Of a DNA stretch of 64,000 bases, positions 13,041 to 24,396 are shown in pieces. This DNA is from Galbula dea (lineage: Eukaryota > Chordata > Aves > Piciformes > Galbulidae): positions 1-64,000 of the forward strand of contig VWZX01010759.1 of the NCBI GenBank assembly GCA_013399015.1. The letters are read 5' to 3'. The number at the start of each line of letters is the position of its first letter. Position 1 is the first letter of the stretch. A model generated the notes under the pieces. The model saw only the letters and a program-made list of their open reading frames with translations. It did not search any database and was not told where the DNA came from. The translations under genes were made by a program, and so were the position numbers.

Positions 13041-15737
13041 ACCATATGTGAACTAATAAATGCTTCATAGTATCCAAAACATAGGTTTGTCAAAAGTACA
13101 ATTTTATCCCTTAGATTTATTTTGTGCCATGTTTGGAGCTGAGCGTAGCATGAAGACACCAACAGCAGAAGTTTTGGAAAGACACTCCAAGACAAGATAG
13201 ACAATTTTTTTTAAAAATAATTTTCTTAACAATCTTTTAAACTACCTCTAAGCTAAACAGAATTTGCAGGTGATAGGAAGAACATTGAAACAGTACTTGA
13301 CAGGTAGAGCGAGCTCTTTGATAGTAATATGTCAGAAGGTAGACAAACACAGAAAGAGCAAGTTTGGTAAAAATGGGCCACATAACAGCCCACTCTGTTT
13401 CTTATTAACAGGCACCTGAGGAACTGTGGCTGTAAACACCTTCTCCCACTTCACGCTATTTCTATCAATGCCACATTTTCACAAAACACTGAAATTGATT
13501 ACAACATAAACAAACTATATCTTATGCACATTTAAATTACTATCAGGACTCACTTAAAAGAATCATTCACTCTGTACTGTCTGTATTTTTTGCCATTTTG
13601 TGAAGCAAATGGTGCTTCTTTCACAGTCACTATATACATGATTTTAAAAATTTATTTGCGACACACAAGCTACATTTGATGGCAAAAAGAATGAGGCATA
13701 AAGCAGAACAGTTCTCTTCTAATTTGTTTTAGCAGAAGATCATTTTAGCCATCAGTGTCTGAACCCTGCTGAAGTATAGTTTCCATTTCCCTTCTCAGCC
13801 ATGGATAAAACAAAGCTGACAACATATATTTTTCTCTGTCAAAACATTTCACCTACTTTTCAGTGCACAGACAGCTTAAGAGCCATAACTTAGGCCAAGA
13901 TTACAACAACGTTCTTCTTGGTATCTTAATATTGCAAAGGTACATGCACTAGATCCTTAACAGGTCTATACTATCTCAAAAACTTGTCATAGATGAAAAG
14001 GGATTTCCTAAATGATAGTGTCAAATGGGAAAGGAAAAATAACCTAGCCAGTTATCAGATGAGAGTGGAGAGGACTAGGATAATACCAACTGCTGTGTCT
14101 CAGCAGACACATAATGTTCAGCTGTTTCAAGAGTCTTTCAAGCACACTATATACAGTTTTGATAGGCTGAAATTTAGTGTGCACATCTTGGTTTTCTTCC
14201 TCAGCTGATGCTATTTTAACTTTCAGAGAATGGCAGAAGCAGACACAAACTGTTTGTGCAAGGCCTTCCCTTCTACAAAGTGAGTTATGGTCTTAGGTAA
14301 TCTGTGTTCCTGAGGACTGTGTAAAGCAAATCTCAGTAACATATGAAAAAAAAATACACAGAAATAAATTTGTCTGAGTCCAAAATATAAAGTTGTAATA
14401 CGATCATCTTTCAAATATTTATTTCTCAATATGAAATAGAAAGACTACCAACAAAAAAAAATGCTGTGTGTACACAACCACTGCAAGATGAATTCAAGTC
14501 AGGTCTGTGCAAAACATTTTTAGAAAGCCAGTATCAAGGCAAAGAAAAAAATAACTATTTAACAGTCACAACACACAATTGCATTATCTTTCCAAATTAA
14601 ACATGTAAATAGGCAAGAGGCTGTTCAAGACAATGAAGGTAAGTTTCTTGTGCCATTTGTATGAGCAAAAATATTTGCTACTTGTGCAGAAATATAATTG
14701 ACATTAAAGTCTATTGTACCCAAAATGAAGAAATGTGTATCTCTACAAGGAGAAAAGGTTGGATGAGGGCTTTTCTGCCCCAGTCTGGTTCATTTAGCCA
14801 CATTTAGCCACAGCACTGAGATCGATACATTGCAGATTGCGAAGACTCTTCTAAAGCACCAAGACCCCACATTCAGCTGTGATTTGGGGCTTGCTTGTCC
14901 TTCTCCTTTGTATGGCAGAAGTTCACCTCCCTCAGCATTTTAAGGGGTCTTACAAAGACATTTAAATAGTCTGCTCAAACAACACATGCCTGAAAATGGC
15001 AGAGCTACGGAATGCAGGAAGGGATAACGTGTTTAAGCAAAATCCCAGTGTGGTGTTCCTAAGTTCCTTGCCTAAATCATATACAATACATCTGAACAAA
15101 AGTGTTTAGTACAGACCATTATCTCCTTGTCTTTTCTGTCAACATGACCTTCTCTGTTTCCCATGTATTCAAGTCTGGACCCATTAACTAGGTACTGGCC
15201 CAGAGATTTGAAAGATTAATTCCCTTTCCTACTATAAAATGTACACTGATGGCAGAACACCTTCTGCAGAGCAGGCCTAATGATTGCCCCCTAACTGGAC
15301 AGTTATTTCATATTTTTCTCTAATTTTATTTTATAGTATAATGTGAAAGGTTTCTTATATCACTGAAATGTAGAACTTCCAAATGCAACCTCTTTGAACG
15401 GAGGTAAGTATATGGATTTATAATCTTGTATTGATTAAGCTATGTGTGAACCGTTGTTAAATCAATTTAACTGTTAAACATTGACCAAGTCAGGTCTTAA
15501 TTTTCTATTTCAGCTTTCGTATAAGAAAAATCATTTATTTTAATAGACTAATTTTTCTACTTAGTCCATATTGGCATGTTAATTTCACACATCATCATGC
15601 TAAACTAGATTCAGCATATCATCGTATTTCCTAGATTAATGTTTCCTTGTCTGCAGTTACCACATCCATATATGTTTTGTCATTCACAAAATGTTTCACA
15701 ATGAAAGCAACTGAGATAATAATAAAGCTACAGAACT
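13041..15737. other. Unique AT-rich DNA, no gene seen
   Basis: Only short open frames with no domain. Low-complexity A runs occur near 14345 and 14450. I see no repeat family. Confidence 0.55.
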
Positions 15738-16020
15738 GTAGAGCAATCTTGGGTGAAGCAACTGCTGGAGGTCCTTAGTCCAACCCCCTGCTCAGGATAT
15801 TAGCAGGGCTACTATCAATGAGGATGTTCGGGGAGATGTGTAGTCAAGTTTTGCATATTTCCAAGGGTGGAGACTCTACAGACTCTCTGGACAACCTATG
15901 CCAACAAATTTCCATGCTGATAACTTTTTCTCCCATGTCAAGTCAGAACTTCCTGTATTCCAATCCATGTCTGCTATTTCTTCCCGTATCATTTCTTACC
16001 TTCCAGAAGCGTCTCAGTCC
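15738..16020 (-). mobile_element. Old CR1 LINE 3' region, antisense
   Basis: The antisense CR1 pattern is recognisable though diverged. 'ttagtccaaccccctgctca' is the reverse of the 3' UTR TGGACTAA block. 'ggagactctacagactctct' followed by 'ggacaacctatgcca' is the reverse of the 'GTGTGGCACAGGTTGCCCAGAG' type block. The terminal ATTCTGTG repeats are eroded at the left end. High divergence from the other copies suggests an older subfamily. Confidence 0.75.
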
Positions 16021-16730
16021 TTTTTGTCTAGTATCTTACATTAGATAATCACAGAAGAAAAATACACAAGGGAAAATAAAGCTGGGCTTGACAAATTTCC
16101 AGAGAGTTTCTATTTTTTTCTCTACAGTTTTCCCTGTTTTTCACTTAAGGGATCAAATTGTTATTGATTCTCCCCCTTATCTGTCTTCTATTTCTATCAT
16201 GTACAGAGGTGAAAAGCAGCTAACATTTGGTCAAGAAAAGATGTGAAATATACGTTTTCCAAACTATGCAAATTGTCTGAGTCTATAAACTAGACAGACC
16301 TTGGGGTGGAGGGAAGGGGAGAGCTTTTTTTTCATAAGAAATGTGTTGCTTTCTCTACATTGTTTTTGCTTGTACTGAAACTATAAATAATAACTGTTCC
16401 ACAATACTTTCTCATATGCTGTTCTGAACATTCTACTTCATGCCTTCACTTGAACTGTAAGAATAGCAAACTACAAACATGAAAAATGAGTATAAGGTTG
16501 AGGTTCAGTTCAAGTTTGGGCAGTTGTTTACATGACTATACTTTTTAAACAGGATTAATCTACCTCTAACTGTATCGTTGCCCTTTGATCCATGCCAAAG
16601 AGGTTCAGAGTCTTGCCTCCTTCTCCCAGTTTCTGTGTGTAATTTCTGCAGAGTGTTTTGAAGAGCATGCCTCTTTTTTACTGACAACTAGTTCATCTCC
16701 CTTATATAGGACACTGAGACAATGCAGGAT
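16021..16730. other. Unique DNA, no gene seen
   Basis: Short unrelated open frames only. There is a T8 run near 16326 and nothing else notable. Confidence 0.5.
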
Positions 16731-17100
16731 AGAATCACAGAATCACAGAATAATTACGGTTCGAAAGGACCCTCAAGATCATCTAGTCCAACCGACAGTC
16801 CTACACTACTCTTATCTCTAAATCATCCCCTGAAGAAACACATCTATCCTCTTCTTAAAAACCTCCAGGGATGGTGACTCCACCACCTCCCTGGGCAGCC
16901 TATTCCAATATCTCACCACTCTTTCAGTAAAAAAATTCTTTCTAATATCTAATCTAAACCTACCCTGGCACAACTTAAGCCCATTCCCTCTAGTCCTGTC
17001 ACTAGGGAGAAGAGGCCAACACCTGCCTCCCTAGAATGACCTTTCAAGTAGCTGAAGAGAGCGATAAGGTCTCCCCTGAGCCTCCTCTTCTCCAGGCTGA

Positions 17101-17283
17101 NNNNNNNNNNNNNNNNNNNNNNNNNNNNNNNNNNNNNNNNNNNNNNNNNNNNNNNNNNNNNNNNNNNNNNNNNNNNNNNNNNNNNNNNNNNNNNNNNNNN
17201 NNNNNNNNNNNNNNNNNNNNNNNNNNNNNNNNNNNNNNNNNNNNNNNNNNNNNNNNNNNNNNNNNNNNNNNNNNNNNNNNNNN
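17101..17283. other. Assembly gap (183 N)
   Basis: Unsequenced run inside a CR1 copy. The missing part should carry the RT palm motifs. Open frames drawn through it are meaningless. Confidence 0.99.
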
Positions 17284-17406
17284 CTCGTGACCGGCCGCCA
17301 ACCAGACTTGACTCCATTGAGCACAACCCTCTGGACTCGGCCATCCAACCAATTTTTTATCCAGCCAAGAGTGTGCTCATCCAAGCCATGAGCAGCCAGC
17401 TTCTCT
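17284..17406 (-). pseudogene. CR1 ORF2 reverse-transcriptase fragment
   Basis: On the minus strand this codes for a piece of the CR1 reverse transcriptase just before the PQGS block. It reads 'KLAAHGLDEHTLGWIKNW' followed by 'LDGRVQRVVLNG', and ends at 'GWRPVT', where the gap begins. The family enzyme copies CR1 RNA by target-primed reverse transcription. Only about 40 residues remain. The catalytic motif A aspartate lies upstream of the truncation, and the FADD motif would lie in the gap. It is broken and not functional. Confidence 0.85.
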
Positions 17407-20400
17407 ATCTGGATAAAACAAGCCCAACTGACATCTGGGCTGTATATTCCTGTAGGCATCCCTTACATTTCTGTTCTGATTTTGCCTTATTCTCTCATCA
17501 TTCTTTACAATAACATTTTTAGAAAATGGTGACCTTTAAAGTACATTTCAGTTTTCCGGAGTGGCTTTTCATTTTTCCTTTTACTTCTGGATCAACAGAT
17601 GCATTTTCATTCAGAAAGAATGATAATAATCATGTTTTGAGTTCCATACCTTTTGATTATATCTTTCTATTCTAAGCAAATGGGAGACAATTATCATGGG
17701 AACAATGATTTATATGATGAAGACTAATCTCATCTGTGCCTCAGAGGAATTAACCACCATAGACATAAATTTATAATTATTCACTTAGTTTACTGATGCA
17801 AAATATCTCATTCACAGCAGTGGTACATTCACCTTCTGAATGCCAAAACATACTAAATTGGCATGAGTGGTTTTTACTAGTCCATTCAGTTAGGATGACA
17901 TTTTCCATTCCTTATGAGTTTAATGGCAGGGTAGCCAGGAGCACTTAGCTCAAATACACACAGGACTGTCTAGAATAAATCTTCACAGGAGGTACAAATA
18001 TAGAGACTAGTAAAATGAGGCCCACATTATGCATATTACAAATAGCAAGCATATTTAGAAAACATTTTAAAACACTCCAAAGCCATGGCTTCTTTAGTCT
18101 TTCTTTTAATTAATAGTTTAGCCTTCATCACAGCAACATAATACATTTTTCTTTTCCCAGAGATTATGATGATCATATTTATGCTTATTAATACAGAAGT
18201 TATATATACCTAGTTAAATCCTAATGGGTCATTAGCAGTCATTTCAGGTGATTAAAGGCTTTTGGCCTTCAGCCTTACATACACAGTGTACTTCAAATAT
18301 GTATTTATAGTCTATTAATGCACCATCATCTTGCCTTTCTGCTTTATTATTTTACATGCTGCATATTTGGAATAATGTTATTTCATAATATTGTTCTAGA
18401 AAAGCACATGGGGGAAGAATCTTGCAGAATTTCCACTATGAGCTAAATATCTAAACCAGAATTTTTTAACAAATTGAAATTTCATGTACTGGAGAATCTG
18501 TGGCTTAGAATATTGTTTTGAGTCATGTACTGCTATGAACCAGAAAAAAACACTGCTAACCTTTGCAAAAATAAAACTCACTTGCTTATTCTCTTTATTC
18601 CTTGCACAGAGTTTCCGGAAGTCTCCTTCCCCTCCCACACTTCCCAGTCATGTACACAGAAAGACCAGGACAGGTGAAACAGAGATGCATTTTCAGCTAC
18701 TGCACTGTAGACAAAGGGCAACCCTCTGGGCTAGAATAAAAGAGTAGTGAAGAGGTAACAGATAGTCTCACATTTCTTTTTCAGACAACATGTCAGACTG
18801 TTTGCAGTATTAAGCAGCTTTCCATTTGGATATCTGATTTATACTTTTATGGTTCCTTTCACAAGAGATAATGAATCAATTTAAAAAAAAAAAAAAAACA
18901 CAGAAAATCTGTGTTCTGAAGCCCAGAGTGCAGCTGTGAGCAGTATCGCATCACTGAGCTACACGAAGTCAAATCAGCTCACCCCCTGCTATATCCATCC
19001 ATGATACTCCAAGTTTATATGCACAGCACCTTCTGCCATTACCTTACAAGTAATGAGGATTTTAACCCTCACGGCACTTCCAGGAAAGTTTATTTTTAAT
19101 TCTCTGGGTCTTGTCTCAGCACACTCTAAGTCAATTTATCCAGCTTCTTGCATGTCCTTTTGTAAGTTGGATCACCATATTTGTTTGTTCTGCCAGGAAA
19201 TGAGCCCTCCAAATTATTTGATCACTACAATATAATGCTGCTCAAAGCTCTTGATCAGAAGAGCTAGCACTGATCTAATTATTCTTGAGTAGTTTCCAGA
19301 ACAATATAAAAGGTGAAACAAGAGGAGATTAACTTCATACAGAGATATCATTACAATCATTAGTGTGATAGTAGGTGAGAAGCAGACTTGCAGCAGTCTA
19401 CTCAGCTGGTAATCCAGATGGATATTCTGAGGTTGTTTGCAATTTGAAAAAAATATTGACTGTTCACAGCTCTCAACTTGTCCAAAAATAACTTAAGTGT
19501 TCAATAAAATGTTGGGGAAATTCTACAGCTATCAGCTACAGTATTCAATCTGTATTAGTTCCTTGACTAGTAAATATGCATGCAAGTCTATCGTCCCAGC
19601 CAATGATCACTAAACTGCAGGAAGTCATACTTCATTGACAAGTTGATCAGAAAAAGCACCTTAGGGGCCTCTGTTAACCTTGCAAAACACTTGCATACTG
19701 GGGCACAAGGTCTAGGAGAGAAGTTTCCTGTTGTAGGAAGTTTTCCAATGGGTTAAATGGCTTTTGCAGCCTGGTCTACCTCCACCACCTACCTACTTCT
19801 ACACTCCCTTCCTAACATGAGGGAGTATGCTTATAGCCCAGAGAAAGGTGGTACAGGCCCAGTAAATTCACTAATATCTGTGGTTAAAGGTGAGGATGAA
19901 GCCAGTTCTTATAACCAAAGCAGAAAGGCTGAAGTCACAAGATAGATGTTTAATCCAGTATACATATATTGTACTTGGTTAGACATTTGCAGAGCGAATA
20001 GTAACCCTTACATCAAATAGCCCAGTTTGAGTAACTCAGCCAAAAACATGATTCAGTCAGATCAGGAGCTCCATATTCTCAGCCAGACACAGGAAAGGAC
20101 CTAGATAGATTCTGGGAGAACATGCAGCATCCTGCTGTCCATCATGCTGTACACACCCAGATTACATGGTACAGACATACTGAGGACCTAGGGAAGTGTA
20201 GCTCTCCTGAGACAGTGCCATGGAAAGCTGGAAAAAAACAGCAGACATTCTGGCAGCAAGAAACAGCCTGTCTCCAGAAGAGTCGGAGCTAGAACCTGCC
20301 TCAACACACAAAACACAGCAAAGTACAGCAGGGACCCTGTCAGAGGCGGTCTGGGATGGGCATGTGTTCGTGGGCACTTGAAACCTTCCAAGAAGGACAA

Positions 20401-22200
20401 CACAGATGATGATAACATGTAACTGCTAAATGCAGATGCAAATAAAAGTTGACAGGTATCAAGTTTAAACTGCATTATGCTGGCTTTCAGTCATCAGCTT
20501 ACTGAACACTACCCTTTCTCTCATAAAGCTCAAGAAGGAGCCTTTCCTGAACTCGTTATCTGTGGCAAAACAAAGGAGTAGAATGTGTATTTATCATTTC
20601 TTTGAAGTGCAGCCCAGAACGAAACTGTTGCCTGAGTCTGAACATACACTGTGCAGAACATGAGTAACCCCACTGAGATTAGAGTGAGATCTGCTGTTTC
20701 CCAAATGAACATAGTTAATGGAAATTATAGCACATTTTAACAACATTAAATTTCATGTTTTGCATAGATCTAACCACTCAGACTTTGCTGAGTCTGCAGA
20801 AAAAATAAACCTCTTCTGCATATGGGCACTGTTTGTGAAGACAGACACTAAAATTGGGTCGTGCGGAGCTCCTTATAGGTATAGTTCCAGAGAAATGTAA
20901 TGCTGTGCAGCAGAAAGATTAAGTTCCTCCCTCAGTTAAATGTGAAGTCTTCACATGTGGCAGTGTGATAGCCCTTATTGGTACTTTACTGCCTCAAGCC
21001 TGGATGTGGTTAGTCTCATACAAAAAGTACTCTTCCAGTAACTTAAAACTGAGTCTGTTGTCACTTATCTCTGTTTTGCACAGGAACAATCTTAGTACAG
21101 ATAGTGGGTTTGTTCTGACACATGAAAGACTCTTCATTATACACACAGCTGAACAGGTTAACCATTAAGGAGTCCTAAGTCAGCTCAAGCTGCACGAGAG
21201 ATGTTTTAAAACAGACAGACTTACCTGTGTATATCTTTTTAATATAAAGTGTAAAATAAATTTCATGCATTTTTGCTGGTCTAGCAATATAGGTAAAAAA
21301 ATGAAATAGCAGGATTCAGTAGGCTGTATCAATTCATGTTTTCCCCTTCATGTCAGCCAAGGGGTAGCTTCCTTTGAAAATAAATAATAATTAATATGAA
21401 CTCATGTGTAATTTGTTGTGCTTGCTGTGAAAGGACAAAGAGACGTTGGAGCTGGAACACCTTTTTTGCTTTACTTTCAGCAATAGCTCCTGCAACACTG
21501 TAGTGCAAAATTGTAGTTTAGGGGGGAAATTATAATTGCAATGTTTTGCTTTAGAGAGATTTTCAACTCATTTTCTTGCTGCCTGCATATGAGATAGCGT
21601 CCAGCTGGCAACTTTATTTCTGATTTAAAGGAAAGGTCAGTTAATCCCAAGAAGGCATTTTGCTAAATATCAAGATATCTCCCCCGTGTGTTTTCTCTGT
21701 CTAGCTCAAAGGAAGTTGGAAGCTGAGGTGTCAGCTAAGCAAAGCTTACAGAGTAAAGTAGAGTGATACCATCTTTAATCACTATCACTCACAGTAACTT
21801 TGCTTCCAGTACTGAATAATTTGTGGATCATAATTAAGATTACAAATTTATAGGTATTCTCCATTTTTCATAATACCTCTCTATAGACAGACTGATAGGG
21901 CAAACATCCCATCTTTTCCTCTTGCATGACTGCTATAATGCCAGGCAAAAAATGTGGAGAACACAAAGCACATTGGGAGTAATCCTGGAGTCCCTATCAG
22001 CCCTTAGCAATTCCTTTGAGATCAATGTCAGATTTTGATCAGGATTAACCCATCTTAGAAATAACAGTTCTCCACAGACATCCCACCTCTGACTTTCAAA
22101 ACACCAGGTTTTCAAAATATTCATTAAAAGATTGCAGAAACTGCTTTCAATGGATGGCTATTTTCTAAATGTAAACAACAGGAAAAGTTCCCTCCATGAC
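17407..22200. other. Unique AT-rich DNA, no gene seen
   Basis: No gene or repeat family is recognised. There is an A16-type run at about 18882-18898. The section 18090-18380 is rich in TAAT/ATTA cores and looks like conserved regulatory DNA in composition, but conservation cannot be judged from one sequence. The open frames here (60-95 codons) show no domain. Confidence 0.55.
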
Positions 22201-22205
22201 AAAAN

Positions 22206-22260
<55 letters not shown>
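22201..22260. repeat. A homopolymer (A55) next to a single N
   Basis: Four As, one N at 22205, then 55 uninterrupted As to 22260. No retrotransposon body or target-site duplication is visible on either side: the left flank is 'ccctccatgac', the right flank 'gtgttactacagg'. It is either a long poly(A) tract or a false extension at a contig end. Confidence 0.95.
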
Positions 22261-22262
<2 letters not shown>

Positions 22263-23529
22263 GTTACTACAGGATGCAAAAAGTAAGTGAGGACACTTCA
22301 TAAAATTAATACTTGTGGAAACCAGTGTGTTTACCCAATGCTATGAAATAAATGGAGCAGAAGTATCAGTATCAACATTTGTTTAAGTACACATTAACAA
22401 GAATACAAAGTATAAATAAAAGCAGATAAAAGCTTGGCAATAGCCCTGAAAGAAATTGCTGAAGTATCCAAAAGCAACACACCATAACCTTTTCTATATT
22501 AAAATAGTATATCACACCTGACAAGGGACCAAGGGAAAAAAGAGTCGTAGGAGATGCCTTTTCAGTTTTGACTTTTTGCAGTTTTCTGTGGCAGGTAGGC
22601 ATCACTTCCTGCATGGGTGTGCATCCTGCAGTTTTTACTGGAGAGAAGTATATGAATCATAAACAGAAATCTATGGGTTTCCCCTCAACCATGCACATAC
22701 CGTTTCAACTGCATTGTAGATGCCATGTCACTCAGCTTAAAAATTAGCATAATATTATGGTTTAGAACAGCAGACAGTGACCCCTGATATGATTAATTTT
22801 TCCATTCCAGAGTCGGTACATTACACTAGGGCCATGAACACACCACCATTCTGAAGTGTGAGGAGAACTTTAGTCTACTAACAGAACAAAGATGGCCTTT
22901 TTTAAAAGTTTCATCTGAAAGCTCTTGCACTAACCTTCGGACTAATATTTTTCTCTTTTAAAGTAGTCCGAAATGAACCCACTAAAATGTCATTGTGAAG
23001 TTGAAAAAGGGCAGACATGTTTTTGAATACAGAGCAAAGAAAGTCTAAGGAATGCATAAGCTTTTATATGAATACCATCTACATTTTCTTACAAAATTAT
23101 TTGCAAAAAGTATTATCTCAGTACTTTATTGAAAATGTAGCTCTAGTAGTGGGCCAAAACAAAACTGTGCCTGGCCAGAGCTTGTGTTCCAGGCAGCCAC
23201 TGGGAATGTTGCATAAACCACTTGGCTGTCAACTTTCACATCTCCAGTCAAAGGCACTGACTTGTTAAGGACAGAACTTCAAATAAAACTACTCTGTTGC
23301 ACAGAGAAATCACTAGACTAAGATTAGGTTTTCCTCAGAGAAAGAGATTTGGGAAAAAATCCAAAATGTCAGATTGGTCATCTCCATATTGCTCTGGAAA
23401 GGTCCACCAGAAAGACTTTTGCTAATGTGAGGAAACTGTCTCAAAAGCTCCACTATGTCTTTTTTCACATCACCTGGACACCACACAGGACTGAAAAGAA
23501 GTAATTGCTTCATTTGTCTAATGGTGCTG
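22261..23529. other. Unique AT-rich DNA, no gene seen
   Basis: Two frames of about 80 codons (minus 22372-22614, plus 23017-23268) have no recognisable domain. No repeat is recognised. Confidence 0.5.
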
Positions 23530-24396
23530 CATCATTACCAGGGAAAAGGGGTTCTTGAAATAGCAGGGCTCATCCATAGGGCTTGAAACTAGTGTCGAAG
23601 GGGAATGGGGTTGTTGCCAAGTCTGTACCTGTGGGCCAGTATTCTAGTACTATTACTAATACAGACCAGACGGCCTCTGCCCCCCTAGGCTAGAAATGGC
23701 ATGCTCAGCTCACTCCCTGAAATGCCTGTATACCAATGCACACAGCATGGGGAATAAAGGAAAGACCAACTCCATGGATCAGTATAGGTTGGGGACTGAC
23801 CTGTTGGAGAGCAGTGAAAGGGAAAGGGACCTGGGGGTCCTGGTGGATGGAAGAATCACCATGAGACAGCAGTATGCTCTTGTGACCAGGAGGGCCAGTG
23901 GGATTCTGGGGTGGATTAGAAGGGGTGTGGTTAGTAGGTCAAGAGAGGTTCTTCTCCCCCTTTACCCTGGTGAGGCCACATCTGGAATATTGTGTCCAGT
24001 TCTGGGACCCTCAGTTGAAGAAGGAGAGGGAACTGCTGGAAAGAGTCCAGCGCAGAGCCACCAAGATGATGAAGGGGCCAAAACATCTTCCTTCTGAGGA
24101 AAGGCTGAGGGAGCTGGGTTTCTTTGGCCTGGAGAAGAGGAGGCTAAGGGGTGACCTCATCTATGCTTTTAAATGTGTGAAGGGTGTGTGTCAGGAGGAT
24201 GGGGTCAGGCTCTTCTCGGTGAAACCCAGTGACAGACAAGAGGCAATGGTTGCAAGCTGAAGCATAGGAGGTTCTGTGTGAATACAAGAAAAAATTTTTT
24301 CCCAGTTTGGGTGCCAGACTAATTGGGGATTGGCCTAGATGATCTTTCTAGGTCCCTTCCAATTCCTAGCATTCTGTGATTCTGTGATTCTGTGAT
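23530..24396 (+). mobile_element. CR1 LINE with large internal deletion
   Basis: The left part (to about 23755) matches the region just upstream of, and the first codons of, CR1 ORF2. It shares 'actaatacagac' and surrounding sequence with the copy at 28500-28625. At about 23755-23760 it jumps straight to the post-palm region of ORF2, so the endonuclease and nearly all of the RT are absent with no N at the junction. The 3' end has a second deletion of roughly 125 nt (after 'gggtgcca', near 24315) and finishes with ATTCTGTGATTCTGTGATTCTGTGAT. The structure resembles an internally deleted derivative, or a collapsed assembly of two copies. Confidence 0.9.
23696..24260 (+). pseudogene. CR1 ORF2 remnant, internally deleted and frameshifted
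   Basis: The frame starting at 23696 opens with the ORF2 N-terminus ('LKCLYTNAHSMGNK'). After the internal deletion it continues in the same frame with 'QYRLGTDLLESSERERDLG' and 'SRSREVLLPLYP'. Compared with the copy at 63676 ('tttactctaccctggtgagg'), about five bases are missing near 23965. This shifts the frame, and the rest ('LEYCVQFWDPQLKKER', then 'LEKRRLRGDLIYAF') continues in the frame of 23898-24260. The endonuclease catalytic residues and the FADD motif of RT are absent, so the product could not support retrotransposition. Confidence 0.85.

Larger units (their letters stand above)
16731..17406 (-). mobile_element. CR1 LINE, antisense, interrupted by assembly gap
   Basis: The left end carries the reverse CR1 tail (AGAATCACAGAATCACAGAAT) and the reverse 3' UTR 'aagatcatctagtccaaccg'. 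It continues through the ORF2 C-terminal region ('LEKRRLRGDLIALFSYLKG' on the minus strand) to position 17100. A run of 183 Ns follows. Past the gap, 17284-17406 encodes a reverse-transcriptase segment of the same element. Similarity ends abruptly near 17406, the 5' truncation point. The gap is far shorter than the roughly 610 nt between the same two landmarks in the 44894-46290 copy. Confidence 0.92.

Noticed and set aside
16949..17459. Open frames of 84-142 codons on both strands crossing 17.1-17.3 kb
   Set aside because: They run through 183 Ns. Only the flanking CR1 ORF2 pieces are real sequence.
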